A DNA stretch of 64,000 nt. Source: Skermanella stibiiresistens SB22. GTDB taxonomy: Bacteria > Pseudomonadota > Alphaproteobacteria > Azospirillales > Azospirillaceae. The notes below the pieces were generated by a model. That model had not been told where the DNA came from. It ran no database searches and saw only the letters and a list, made by a program, of their open reading frames with translations. The translations under genes were made by a program, and so were the position numbers. Shown here piece by piece: positions 15,682 to 24,244 of the stretch. How positions within the stretch are numbered: position 1 is the first letter of the stretch; the number at the start of each line of letters is the position of its first letter. The stretch covers positions 1 to 64,000 of the forward strand of contig NZ_AVFL01000009.1 in NCBI RefSeq assembly GCF_000576635.1, given 5' to 3'.

Positions 15682-17045
15682 AGGCCGATCCGCTGGCGGA
15701 GCGCCGCGAGCGGCCGCCGCATGACGTAGTAGAACAGCGTCGTCTCCTCGCCACGGACCTTGGCGATGCCCTTCATGCCGATGCGCGGCGGCGTGACGCC
15801 CTCGGCGAAGTCCGCCTTGAGCCGGTAGGCCAGCCCCCCCTCGGGCGTCGGGTTCGCCTGATAGCTGGCGAAGCTCAAAGCGCCGTCGATCGGGTGCTGC
15901 GGATCGACGTTGAGGAACAAGGTGACCTCGGAGTCCCGTTCCAGCGCGATGGCGTCGGCGACCGGCAGGTGGATCTCGATCTCGGCCTCGCCCGGGTCGG
16001 CCACGATCAGGATGCGCTCGCCGATGGTGACCGGCTTGCCGATCCAGTCGTTGACGTCGTCGAAGATCACGATGCCACCCCGCGGCGCCCTGATCTCGAT
16101 CCGCTGCGACAGGCCCTCCAGGTAGACGACCTCCGCCGCGTTCTGCTCCATCCGCCCCTGCAGGATCGCGAGGCTGGTCTTGCTGCGGGGATCGAACACG
16201 GCCTGCTGCGCCGCCTGACGATACTCCGCCTCGCTGACCTCGTGCGCCTTCCGCGCGACGTCCAACCGGTTCTGGAGACGGGCGGCGTCGAGTGCCAGCA
16301 GCACCTGTCCCTCCGCCACGATCTGATTGGGCCGGACCTCGAAGCGGTCGACCACGCCGTCGATCGAGGCGCGCACCACCACGGGCTCCCGCGGGATCAC
16401 CTCGGCCGGTGCCAGCACGGACTGGCGAACGGGCAGCCAGCACAGCCCCACCGCGACCGCCAGGGCCAGCAGTCCAAGCTTGCCCTTGCGCCGGTGCAGC
16501 CAGGAAAGCCGGTCGGGTCGGCGGCGCGCCAGCAAGGCCGCCCAGGAATGCGCGTAGGAATCGGCCAGATAGGCCATCAGGTGACGGTCGTGATCGGTCC
16601 AGGGCTCATCCCGAACCAGGAACAGGCATCCAAGGTTCCGGTCACCGATCTTGCTCCCGGCCTCGCCACCGAAATCATGGAGCGGGATGCGAAGCGCGTG
16701 CGGCGGCAGCCATTCACCCCACTCGCCACCCTCCCCCGGTGGGACACCCGAGGCGTCGATCGCCTCGATGCCCTCGCGTCCTTCGAGGTGCCTCAGCAGA
16801 TCGGCCAGCCAGACCATGAACGGAGCGTTGGCGTCCGGCAGCGCCAAGCCGGATATGGCGGCGACCTTGCCACCCCCGCCGGGGGTGCGCCGCCACAGGA
16901 TGGCCTGCCGATACCGTACCAGCGCGTGGGTCTCGTTGACGACGAGGAAGCCGAACTCCTCCACCGTCGCGGCGTGCCGGATGCGTTTTTCGAGCTGCAC
17001 CAATCCGGTGACGCTGAGAAGCTGCCGGTTCAGAATGTCGTTCAT
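15678..17045 (-). CDS. GAF-like domain / HlyD membrane-fusion protein
   Basis: A 455-residue protein. Its cytoplasmic N-terminal part (about 20-175) reads as a GAF-like sensor domain (IRHAATVEEFGFLVVNETHALVRYRQAILW). A single membrane helix follows at 189-206, then a HlyD-type adaptor with paired lipoyl-like segments (VVVRASIDGVVDRFEVRPNQIVAEGQVLLALD) and a hairpin region. It is translationally coupled to the M50-HlyD gene, so both adaptors probably sit in one envelope complex. No ABC transporter or TolC gene is adjacent. Export of a peptide or protein is inference. Confidence 0.82.
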   Translation of the reverse strand: MNDILNRQLLSVTGLVQLEKRIRHAATVEEFGFLVVNETHALVRYRQAILWRRTPGGGGKVAAISGLALPDANAPFMVWLADLLRHLEGREGIEAIDASGVPPGEGGEWGEWLPPHALRIPLHDFGGEAGSKIGDRNLGCLFLVRDEPWTDHDRHLMAYLADSYAHSWAALLARRRPDRLSWLHRRKGKLGLLALAVAVGLCWLPVRQSVLAPAEVIPREPVVVRASIDGVVDRFEVRPNQIVAEGQVLLALDAARLQNRLDVARKAHEVSEAEYRQAAQQAVFDPRSKTSLAILQGRMEQNAAEVVYLEGLSQRIEIRAPRGGIVIFDDVNDWIGKPVTIGERILIVADPGEAEIEIHLPVADAIALERDSEVTLFLNVDPQHPIDGALSFASYQANPTPEGGLAYRLKADFAEGVTPPRIGMKGIAKVRGEETTLFYYVMRRPLAALRQRIGL

Positions 17046-17133
17046 CGGGTCCGTTCGACGCAGTGCCTTGGACCCAAAGTGTTAGGACGTTCTGGTTAAG
17101 AAACCCTGGACAATCGGCCGAGCCCCAACCTGC

Positions 17134-17619
17134 TCACCAGACGTTTATTCGCCCGTCGGCGCAGCGATAGTTGAACGGGCGCTGGTCCAGCGTCACGACA
17201 CCTTCGAAAGGCCCCCCAGAGAACACGATCGATCCGGGACCGTAACGCTCCACCAAGCCATCGCCGACGGTTTGCTGACAGGTGCTCAGCACGACCAGCG
17301 GCGGTGCCGGCTGGTACAGGATCGGCGGGCCCGGAAGCAGCACGACGTCAGGCCCGCGGTAGCGCGGCGGGCCCGGCCGCCAGCGCGGTCCGACGGGAGG
17401 ACTCCAGTAGCCGCGATCATGGAAACCGCCCCATGCCGGTCCCTCATATCGGGGACCATGGAACCTCGGTCCATCATATCGGGGACCACCGTAATGGGGG
17501 CCATCGCGATAATCCCAAGCCAAAGCCCCGCCGGACAGTCCACCCGCCAGAAGAACACCGGCCAGGAGGGCGGCACCCAGCTTCGCCCCCTTGATCCCAG
17601 CCGCCAACGCCCTTGTCAT
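17134..17619 (-). CDS. Secreted Gly/Pro/Tyr-rich hypothetical protein
   Basis: ATG 17619, with GGGA upstream, gives about 161 residues. There is a basic N-terminus, a hydrophobic export segment (LGAALLAGVLLAGGLSGGALA), then a run of short repeats of the type GPHYGGPRYDGPRFHGPRYEGP. The more ordered C-terminus has three Cys and ends in YRCADGRINVW. It is likely periplasmic or outer-membrane associated. No family is recognised. It is upstream of the GAF-HlyD gene in the same direction (88 bases), so it is a possible client of that system. Confidence 0.6.
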   Translation of the reverse strand: MTRALAAGIKGAKLGAALLAGVLLAGGLSGGALAWDYRDGPHYGGPRYDGPRFHGPRYEGPAWGGFHDRGYWSPPVGPRWRPGPPRYRGPDVVLLPGPPILYQPAPPLVVLSTCQQTVGDGLVERYGPGSIVFSGGPFEGVVTLDQRPFNYRCADGRINVW

Positions 17620-17741
17620 GTTTCCCGCAAGCTCCATGGCGTGGGCATCATCGCCCACGCTCCATGAACAGATCGGCACGCGCCATCATCCCCACAATAC
17701 CGGCGCAATCCGATCTTTCAGCCGTATCCACCGCACGACCG

Positions 17742-19517
17742 TCAAGCCTGGAAGACATAGGTTCCCGGAGCGGCCCCAAGCCCTTCCGGCATCTCGGGAT
17801 GAGCCACCATCCCCGGCGTTCCATGGTCGATCAGCCACGCGGACCAAGCGATCCACCACGATCCCTCGCGTCTCGGCGCGGTGGCGGCCCAAGTGTCCGG
17901 ATCGACATAGCGGTCCTCCGGCTGGCGCGTCGCGATCTGGAAGGCGCGGCCGCGATGGCCGGGCTCGCTGACGATCCCGGCGTTGTGGCCTCCCGAGGTC
18001 AGCACGAAGGTCACCGGCGCGTCGGTCGGTAGGTTGATCTTGTAGACCGATCGCCACGGCGCGATGTGGTCGCGCGTGGTGCCGACCGCGAAGATCGGCG
18101 CCCGGATATCGCTCAAGGAAACGGGCCTGCCATCGACCAGGAACCGGCCGCCCATCAACTGGTTCTCCAGGAACAGGCGGCGGAGGTATTCCGAATGCAT
18201 GCGATAAGGCATGCGGGTCTGGTCGGCGTTCCAGGACACCAGGTCGTTCGCCGCCTCCCGGCGGCCCTTCAGGTACTGCTCGACCTGACGCGACCAGATC
18301 AGGTCGTTGGACCGCAGGAGCTGGAAGGCTCCCGCCATCCGCGTGGTGTCGAGAAAGCCCTTGGTCCACATCATGTGTTCCAGGTAGGCGATCTGGCTGT
18401 CGTCGATGAAGACGGTCAACTCGCCGGCTTCGGTGAAATCGGTCTGCGCCGCCAGCAGGGTGACCGAAGCAAGTCGGTCGTCGCCATCCCGCGCCATGGC
18501 CGACGCCGCGATGCCGAGCAGGGTGCCGCCCAGGCAGTAGCCGCAGGCGTGGACCCGACGGCCCGGCGCGATCCCGCCGATCGCGTCCAGCGCCGCCATA
18601 ACGCCCTCGGTGCGGTAGTCGTCCATCCCCAGATCGCGATCCTCCTCCGTCGGATTGCGCCAGGAGACCATGAACACGGTATGCCCCTGCCCGACCAGAT
18701 ACCGGACCAGCGAGTTCTCCGGCGACAGATCGAGGATGTAGTACTTCATGATCCAGGCCGGCACGATCAGAAGGGGTTCCGCATGGGTGCCCGGTATCGC
18801 CGGGGCGTATTGGATCAGCTCGATCAGGTGGTTGCGGAAGACGACACGGCCGGGAGTGACCGCGATCTCCTCGCCGACACGAAACGCCTCGACGCCGACC
18901 GGCGGCTGGTGGAGAAGCTGATGCTGGATGTCCTCCGCGAGATTACGGGTGCCGCGGATCAGGTTGACCCCGGATTCCAAAACGGTTCGGGACAGCACCT
19001 CGGGGTTGGTCGACAAGAAGTTGGACGGCGCGCGCCGATCCAGCCATTGCCGGGCCATGAAGTTGACTTGGCTCTCATGGCGCCGGCTCATTCCGGCGAC
19101 GCCGGTCGTGGCGGCGTCCCACCACTCCTCCGTCAGCAGGAAGCCCTGGGCCATGGCGTTGAATGGCCAGAAGGACCACTCCCGCGCGCTGAACCGACGG
19201 TCGCCGGCGTGGGGCTGGACGACGGGCTCCGGCGAGCGGCCCATCGCGGCCCCCGAGGCGTACTCACCCCAACGCGCGAAGCCGCTGACCGCCTTCTGGG
19301 CCAGATCGATCCGCTTGGCCGGCGACGAGGCCAGATGCAGGGCCCAATCCATCCAGGCAAGCGTGACCGCCGCGGGGGAAACCCCGCCGGTCGCTTGGGC
19401 CAGCATAGCGTTCAACAGGTGATCCACGATCTCCAGGTCGCCCGCCAACTGGTCTCCCCGCTCCGGACAACCCGCCACCGGCACCTCGGGTTTCGCCTCG
19501 GCGCTCACGTCCACCAT
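17742..19517 (-). CDS. phaC: Class I poly(3-hydroxyalkanoate) synthase
   Basis: PhaC polymerises 3-hydroxyacyl-CoA into PHA granules. The 591-residue protein has the N-terminal PhaC domain and an alpha/beta-hydrolase core. The lipase-box-like GYCLGG has Cys328 as nucleophile, and the triad is completed by Asp483 (TTRDHIAPW) and His511 (GGHNAG). Length and motifs fit class I enzymes, which do not need PhaE. The start has a GGGGGAG ribosome site. No phaA, phaB or phasin gene is adjacent. Confidence 0.93.
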   Translation of the reverse strand: MVDVSAEAKPEVPVAGCPERGDQLAGDLEIVDHLLNAMLAQATGGVSPAAVTLAWMDWALHLASSPAKRIDLAQKAVSGFARWGEYASGAAMGRSPEPVVQPHAGDRRFSAREWSFWPFNAMAQGFLLTEEWWDAATTGVAGMSRRHESQVNFMARQWLDRRAPSNFLSTNPEVLSRTVLESGVNLIRGTRNLAEDIQHQLLHQPPVGVEAFRVGEEIAVTPGRVVFRNHLIELIQYAPAIPGTHAEPLLIVPAWIMKYYILDLSPENSLVRYLVGQGHTVFMVSWRNPTEEDRDLGMDDYRTEGVMAALDAIGGIAPGRRVHACGYCLGGTLLGIAASAMARDGDDRLASVTLLAAQTDFTEAGELTVFIDDSQIAYLEHMMWTKGFLDTTRMAGAFQLLRSNDLIWSRQVEQYLKGRREAANDLVSWNADQTRMPYRMHSEYLRRLFLENQLMGGRFLVDGRPVSLSDIRAPIFAVGTTRDHIAPWRSVYKINLPTDAPVTFVLTSGGHNAGIVSEPGHRGRAFQIATRQPEDRYVDPDTWAATAPRREGSWWIAWSAWLIDHGTPGMVAHPEMPEGLGAAPGTYVFQA

Positions 19518-19618
19518 GTCAACTCCCCCTGGTCCCCGAACCGATGGGACCCATCAGGGCGATGGTCGCGCTCCGGGAAGGATCGCGCAACCGCGGAGCC
19601 ATCGGACATCTCGTCGCG

Positions 19619-20641
19619 TCACCCGGGCGCGTCACCTGATTCCGGCCAGGGATTGACCCAATTGAGCGGTCGCAGGCCACCGAACACGCGGGCGATCTCC
19701 TCCGCCGCGGCGCGCTGGAGGTCGGCGACGGACTGCTCGGAATACCACGCGGTGTGGTCGGTCATGACGACGCCGGGGGCCGACATCAGGAGGTTGTCCG
19801 CGCCGGGTGGCTCGCGCTCGAAGACATCGAGTCCGGCGCCGAACAGCCGGCCCTCGATCAGCGCCTCGACCAAGGCCGCCTGGTCGATCAGGCCGCCCCG
19901 CGCCGTGTTGAGCAGGATGGCACTTGGCTTCATCAGGGCGATCATCGAACGGCCGATCAGGTGCCGCGACGCGCCGCTGAGGCTGGCGTGGAGCGAGATG
20001 ACGTCGGACTCCAGGCACAAGCGCCCGAGCGCCGCCAACTCGGTCCCGGCCGGCGCCTCGGCCAGCACAGGGTCGTGGACGAGGGTGCGGGCGAACCCCA
20101 GCGCCGCCGCCTTGCGGTGGAACGCCGCCCCGATCCTGCCATAGCCGATCAGCCCGAGCGTGCCACCGGCGAGCCGGTGCATCGGTTCCGCCCGGGCGAT
20201 GTTCCAGCGTCCGGCCCGCACGTCGCGGTCGCGCGATGGTATCCGCCGGGCCACCGCGAGCAGCAGGCCGAGCGCGTGGTTGCTGACCTCGTCGACGCCG
20301 AACTCCGGCACGTTGGCGACCGGAACGCGACAATCCGACGCGGCGGCCAAGTCGATCGTGTCGAGCGCCACGCCATAGCGCACGACGATCCGGCACCTCT
20401 CCATCGACTCGAAGGCGGCCCGGTCCAGCGGACATTCCCGAACCAGGACCGCGTCCGCCAGCTGGACGGCGCCATGGAGCATCTCCCGGTCGCCCCGGCA
20501 GGACCGTTCCACCAGATTGGCTCCGAACGGCCGCAGCACGTCGCGTTCGACCTCATAGCCGCCGAAGCCGCCCTCCAGGACGACCACCTGAGGCGCCAGG
20601 GGCGGCGCCAGATCACGAGACCGCGAAGTATCCACCCGCAT
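19619..20641 (-). CDS. D-2-hydroxyacid dehydrogenase, CtBP-like
   Basis: A 340-residue NAD-dependent 2-hydroxyacid dehydrogenase. Seen are the nucleotide-binding GGTLGLIGYGRIGAAFHRKA motif, the DVISLHASLS segment, the NTARGGLIDQAALVEAL segment with the catalytic Arg/Glu context, and a His in VVMTDHTAWYSEQSV. The C-terminal-binding-protein-like subgroup is suggested by the last segment. ATG 20641 is favoured by a GGGGGAGGGA ribosome site. Substrate unknown. It follows lrgB with about 100 bases between, on the same strand. Confidence 0.85.
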   Translation of the reverse strand: MRVDTSRSRDLAPPLAPQVVVLEGGFGGYEVERDVLRPFGANLVERSCRGDREMLHGAVQLADAVLVRECPLDRAAFESMERCRIVVRYGVALDTIDLAAASDCRVPVANVPEFGVDEVSNHALGLLLAVARRIPSRDRDVRAGRWNIARAEPMHRLAGGTLGLIGYGRIGAAFHRKAAALGFARTLVHDPVLAEAPAGTELAALGRLCLESDVISLHASLSGASRHLIGRSMIALMKPSAILLNTARGGLIDQAALVEALIEGRLFGAGLDVFEREPPGADNLLMSAPGVVMTDHTAWYSEQSVADLQRAAAEEIARVFGGLRPLNWVNPWPESGDAPG

Positions 20642-20741
20642 TCCCTCCCCCAGTTCGCGACACCGGCCGTTGAAGCCGGGGCCGTATCCTCGCCAGCCTA
20701 GTTTGACGGCAAAGACCGGGGGCACGCAGCACAAAAATAGC

Positions 20742-21476
20742 TCAGGCGATCAGGGCTATCAGCAGGGGAACCAGGATGGCGGTCGCGATGCCGTTCATCG
20801 CCATCGCGATGCCGGCGAAGGTTCCGGCGATCTCGTTGACCTGGAACGCCCGCGCCGTGCCGATGCCGTGGCTGGCGACCCCGACCGCGAAGCCGCGCGC
20901 CCGCCAGTCGTCGATCCGCATCAGGTTCATCAGCGGCGTCACCACCATGGCGCCGATGACGCCGGTGATCATGACCACAACAGCCGTCAGCGACGGGATG
21001 CCGCCGATCTGCTCGGTGATGCCCATGGCGATCGGCATCGTCACCGACTTGGAAGCCAGCGACCGGGATGTCTCCAGGCTGACGCCGAACAGCATGGCGA
21101 TGCCGACGGCCGAGACGATCGCCGTGACCGAGCCCGCCACCAGGGCGGCCACCATCGGCAGCGCCGCGCGGCGCACCTGGGCGAAGTTCTGGTGCAGCGG
21201 CACCGCCAGCGCCACCGTGGCTGGACCCAGCAGGAAATGGACGAATTGGGCGCCGTCGAAATAGGTCTTGTACTCGGTGCCGGTCGCCATCAGCAGGACG
21301 ACCAGCAACAGCACGGCGATGGCCACCGGGTTGACCAGGGGGCGGCGGCCGGACCGTTCGAATAGCCACTGCCCGATCAGGTAGGCCGCCAGCGTCACCG
21401 TCAGCCAGACCAGCGGCCGCGCGGTCAGATAGACCCAGATCCCCTGGATCACCGGCTCGATGGTCGAGGGGATCAT
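20742..21476 (-). CDS. lrgB: LrgB family membrane protein
   Basis: A 244-residue polytopic protein of the LrgB/CidB (YohK) family. The signature SKSVTMPIAMGITEQIGGIPSLTAVVVMITG and GVASHGIGTARAF are present. Homologues affect murein hydrolase export or serve as glycolate/pyruvate-type carriers. It overlaps lrgA by 4 bases (ATGA), the usual two-gene arrangement. Confidence 0.9.
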   Translation of the reverse strand: MIPSTIEPVIQGIWVYLTARPLVWLTVTLAAYLIGQWLFERSGRRPLVNPVAIAVLLLVVLLMATGTEYKTYFDGAQFVHFLLGPATVALAVPLHQNFAQVRRAALPMVAALVAGSVTAIVSAVGIAMLFGVSLETSRSLASKSVTMPIAMGITEQIGGIPSLTAVVVMITGVIGAMVVTPLMNLMRIDDWRARGFAVGVASHGIGTARAFQVNEIAGTFAGIAMAMNGIATAILVPLLIALIA

Positions 21477-21847
21477 GCGCGCCCCCGGTCCGGGCTGATC
21501 CGGTCGGCGCCGGTCAAGCGCGAGACGCCGCGGAAGACCAGCACGGCGACGATCATGGTCAGCACCGTGCTGCCGAACACGGCGGCGAGGATGCCGAGCC
21601 ATTCGCCCCGCAGCCGGTCGAGGTGCTGGATGATGCCGACCCCGGCCGGGACGAACAGCAGCGACAGGTTGGCCAGCAGCGTCCGCGCGACATCGCGCAT
21701 CGTTTCCGGCACCTTGCCCCGCGCCAGCAGGGCCAGGAACAGCAGGATCGTCCCCAACACGGGACCGGGTATCGGAAGGCTGAGCAGGCGGGCGATCAGC
21801 TCGCCCGCCAATTGGCAGGCCAGCAGGCCCATCAAGGCGGCGATCAT
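21473..21847 (-). CDS. lrgA: LrgA family (holin-like) membrane protein
   Basis: A 124-residue, four-helix protein of the LrgA/CidA (YohJ) family: LACQLAGELIARLLSLPIPGPVLGTILLF and LLFVPAGVGIIQHLDRL are typical. It is holin-like and acts with LrgB. It lies immediately upstream of lrgB with overlapping stop and start codons. No LytSR-type regulator is nearby. Confidence 0.9.
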   Translation of the reverse strand: MIAALMGLLACQLAGELIARLLSLPIPGPVLGTILLFLALLARGKVPETMRDVARTLLANLSLLFVPAGVGIIQHLDRLRGEWLGILAAVFGSTVLTMIVAVLVFRGVSRLTGADRISPDRGRA

Positions 21848-21917
21848 GGGTCCTCACGACATCTTTTCCACGCCGCCACCCGCCGTCCATGACCCTGGTG
21901 GGGTCACGGAACGGGGA

Positions 21918-23981
21918 TCAGCGGCCGAACAGGCTTTTCAACTGCTGTGCCGGATTGCTCGATCCCTGGCCCGGGGTTTGGTTCTGGCCACCGGTCAGCC
22001 CCTCGATCACGCCCTTGATCGCCTCGTCGCGGTTGGCACCCTTCAACCCCTCGATCTGTCGGCGTATCGCCTCCGGATCGCGCAGGGCCTCCTCGGCCAA
22101 TCCCGCCAGATCAGGCGCGAAGGTGGGGTTCTCCAGGCTGCCGCGAACCAGCACGGGAACCGAGATCCCCGCGACATCCCTATCGCTTCCCTGTCCCTGG
22201 ATCGTGCCGACCAGCCGGGGCTGGATGCGATAATCGATGGTCTTGGGCGGCAGCGACACCGTCCCTTTGCCTTCCAGCCGCAGCAGGGGTGCCAGCAACC
22301 GCAAGTCGTCATTGGCAACCACACCGTTCCGAACGGTGAAGTTGCCGCCCAGTTCCGCGAAGTCGGTCTTCTGCGGATCGTTGCCGACCGGCTGCCCTTG
22401 GAACGCGGCGGTCGCGTTCCGGACCATGGCGGCGAGGTTGATGCCATTGATGGCACCATTGGTGAAGGTCACGGATCCCTGCCCGTTCAATCCCTCGACC
22501 ATCGCCTTTTGGCTGGCGCCTGTCGTCTTGAGCGAGGCGACCGCCCGCGCGGTCCCGGACAGCCGGTTGAAATCGGCGAACCGGGTCAGCACCGGCTCCG
22601 CCTGGACGCCATTGATCCGAAGGTCCAGGCCAAGCGCCGGAACGGCGGAAGCCGCGTCGGCGTTGACTTGGCCCGACACGGTTCCGTCGAACAGCGCCGT
22701 CTCGCCCATCACCGCCTTCAGGCGTCCGGCGTCAAGGGCGATCGCCACATCCGACGCCCCGACATCCACCCCTTTGACGATCACACCGGCCAGGGCGAGC
22801 TTGAGGTCGGCATCGACCGTCCGAAGCGCGCTCAAGTCGATGGGCGTGGTGCTCCATCCTCCACTGTCCGCCGGAGCGGGAGCGGGCTGGGCTGGCGCCG
22901 GAGCGGCGGAAGGCTTCGCGGCCCCGCCGGACTGGTCGAGGTAGTGGTCCAGGTTGACCCGGCCGACGCTCAGCACACCGGCGATCTTCGGGCGCGCCCC
23001 TCCCAGGGCCACTCCGACATTGCCGGTCGCCTCCACGTCGCCCGCCTTGTAGGTGCCGGACGTCAGCGCGATCCGGCTGGCCGAGGCCTCCAATCCTCCC
23101 GCGACGGACGCCGACTGGACCGGAAGCTCACCGGGGTCGTTGCCGGTCGCCCAGGTCGCCAAGTCCCTCAGCGCCGGCGCCGTCAGGTCGAGGGCGCCGC
23201 GCGCGCCGGGGCCGGCTTGTCCGTTCTCCAGCGCGCCATCGAACTTGACCGTCAGCAAGTCGCCGGTGATCGTCGCCACCAGCTTGGAGGCGCCCGTCTC
23301 GATCAGGGCGCGCGGCTGGTCGACGCGGGTGTCGACCGTGACTGGCCGGTCACGATAGACCAGCCGCCCCTTGACGTCGGCGGGCTGGTCCAAGTCGGGT
23401 GCCCGCAGCGTGACATCGACATTCTTGACCTCATGCGCCGCCTGGGTCCGCGCGTCGAAATAGCTGACCTGACCGTTGATCAACTGAACCTCGCCGAATC
23501 TCAGGTCGGGCAATCCGCCGCCGCTGGCAGGCTGGCCTTCCGGCGCTGGTGCCGCGCCGGGCGAAGCCTGCGACGGAGCGTTCGCTGCGGTGGGTTGGTT
23601 CAGCGCCCAGTTGGGGCGGCCTTGGGCATCGACCTCGAGGGCGATGCGCGGATCGCGCAGCACCAGTTTGTCGATCTGGATCTCGCCTCGGATCAGCGGC
23701 CAAGGCTTCAGCTCCAACTCCAACTTGCCCAGGCGCACCATCTCGGGCGTGCGGGCACCCGGAGGGCCAGCGAACGCGACGTCGTTCAGTTCGACCGCCA
23801 GCGTCGGCAGGAGCGACAGCGCCATCGGCCCCTGGATGCGGAACTCGCGGCCGGTTCGCGCCGCGACCTCGGATTCGATCCGTCCCTTGTACTGCTCCAC
23901 GGGTACCAGGAACGGCACCGCGACCACCACCGCCACCAGGACGACGGCGACCAGGGCAAGGCCAATCAGGAACTTCCTCAT
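21918..23981 (-). CDS. AsmA family protein
   Basis: A 687-residue envelope protein. It has a single N-terminal membrane anchor (MRKFLIGLALVAVVLVAVVV), the AsmA N-domain (YKGRIESEVAARTGREFRIQG, PTLAVELNDVAFAGPPGA) and the C-terminal AsmA domain (NGQGSVTFTNGAINGINLAAMVRNA). AsmA-like proteins belong to the bridge-like lipid-transfer class at the envelope. Two Pro/Ala-rich linkers sit near residues 165 and 375. The start at 23981 is set by the anchor; a longer open frame upstream is not needed. It is upstream of lrgA with about 70 bases between. Confidence 0.88.
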   Translation of the reverse strand: MRKFLIGLALVAVVLVAVVVAVPFLVPVEQYKGRIESEVAARTGREFRIQGPMALSLLPTLAVELNDVAFAGPPGARTPEMVRLGKLELELKPWPLIRGEIQIDKLVLRDPRIALEVDAQGRPNWALNQPTAANAPSQASPGAAPAPEGQPASGGGLPDLRFGEVQLINGQVSYFDARTQAAHEVKNVDVTLRAPDLDQPADVKGRLVYRDRPVTVDTRVDQPRALIETGASKLVATITGDLLTVKFDGALENGQAGPGARGALDLTAPALRDLATWATGNDPGELPVQSASVAGGLEASASRIALTSGTYKAGDVEATGNVGVALGGARPKIAGVLSVGRVNLDHYLDQSGGAAKPSAAPAPAQPAPAPADSGGWSTTPIDLSALRTVDADLKLALAGVIVKGVDVGASDVAIALDAGRLKAVMGETALFDGTVSGQVNADAASAVPALGLDLRINGVQAEPVLTRFADFNRLSGTARAVASLKTTGASQKAMVEGLNGQGSVTFTNGAINGINLAAMVRNATAAFQGQPVGNDPQKTDFAELGGNFTVRNGVVANDDLRLLAPLLRLEGKGTVSLPPKTIDYRIQPRLVGTIQGQGSDRDVAGISVPVLVRGSLENPTFAPDLAGLAEEALRDPEAIRRQIEGLKGANRDEAIKGVIEGLTGGQNQTPGQGSSNPAQQLKSLFGR

Positions 23982-24132
23982 TCGCTGCGTCCTTTCCTCT
24001 CCGGCCACATAACAGGGCGTTTTGTTGGATCTATCGGATGAGGCTGGTTTACGGAACCCCTCCGGATCGCTACATCTGACGGAATAGAGCGCTTCGCCAT
24101 CCGCCGCCATCACCGACACCGTCACCATCCAC

Positions 24133-24217
24133 GCAGGTTAATTAGCGGGAATCCATGATCTAACCTGCTACGATGCGGTTTCAAATGACGGTTGTCGTCC
24201 ATCGCAGGCGACCTGCG
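24133..24217 (+). promoter_or_regulatory. Inverted repeats in the moaA leader
   Basis: GCAGGTTA at 24133-24140 pairs with TAACCTGC at 24161-24168 (20-base spacer). A second small hairpin, CGCAGG cga CCTGCG, lies at 24203-24217. Both lie between the divergent AsmA and moaA genes. The first may be an operator and the second a leader stem. I could not match the leader to the Moco riboswitch consensus. Confidence 0.35.
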
Positions 24218-24244
24218 GAGCGGAGGAGAGGAACAAGGGGCACC

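Noticed and set aside
13519-16443. A single open frame of about 974 codons joining the M50-HlyD protein to upstream sequence
   Set aside because: The first about 250 codons overlap the well-supported GAF-HlyD gene in another frame and are Arg/Gly-rich shadow sequence. The real start is at the GTGA overlap (15681).
16292-16819. Pro/Arg-rich plus-strand frame
   Set aside because: Antisense shadow of the GAF-HlyD gene with no start signal or domain.
18066-20144. 692-codon plus-strand frame antisense to phaC
   Set aside because: Shadow of GC-rich codon usage; its product is rich in Arg, Gly, Asp and Val with no domain, and phaC on the other strand has a full set of motifs.
21555-24041. 828-codon plus-strand frame antisense to the AsmA and LrgA genes
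   Set aside because: Arg/Gly/Gln-rich with no recognisable domain; the minus-strand genes are well supported.
24133-24244. Moco riboswitch before moaA
   Set aside because: Only short stems are visible; the conserved multi-stem core could not be matched by eye, so it is left as an unassigned leader.
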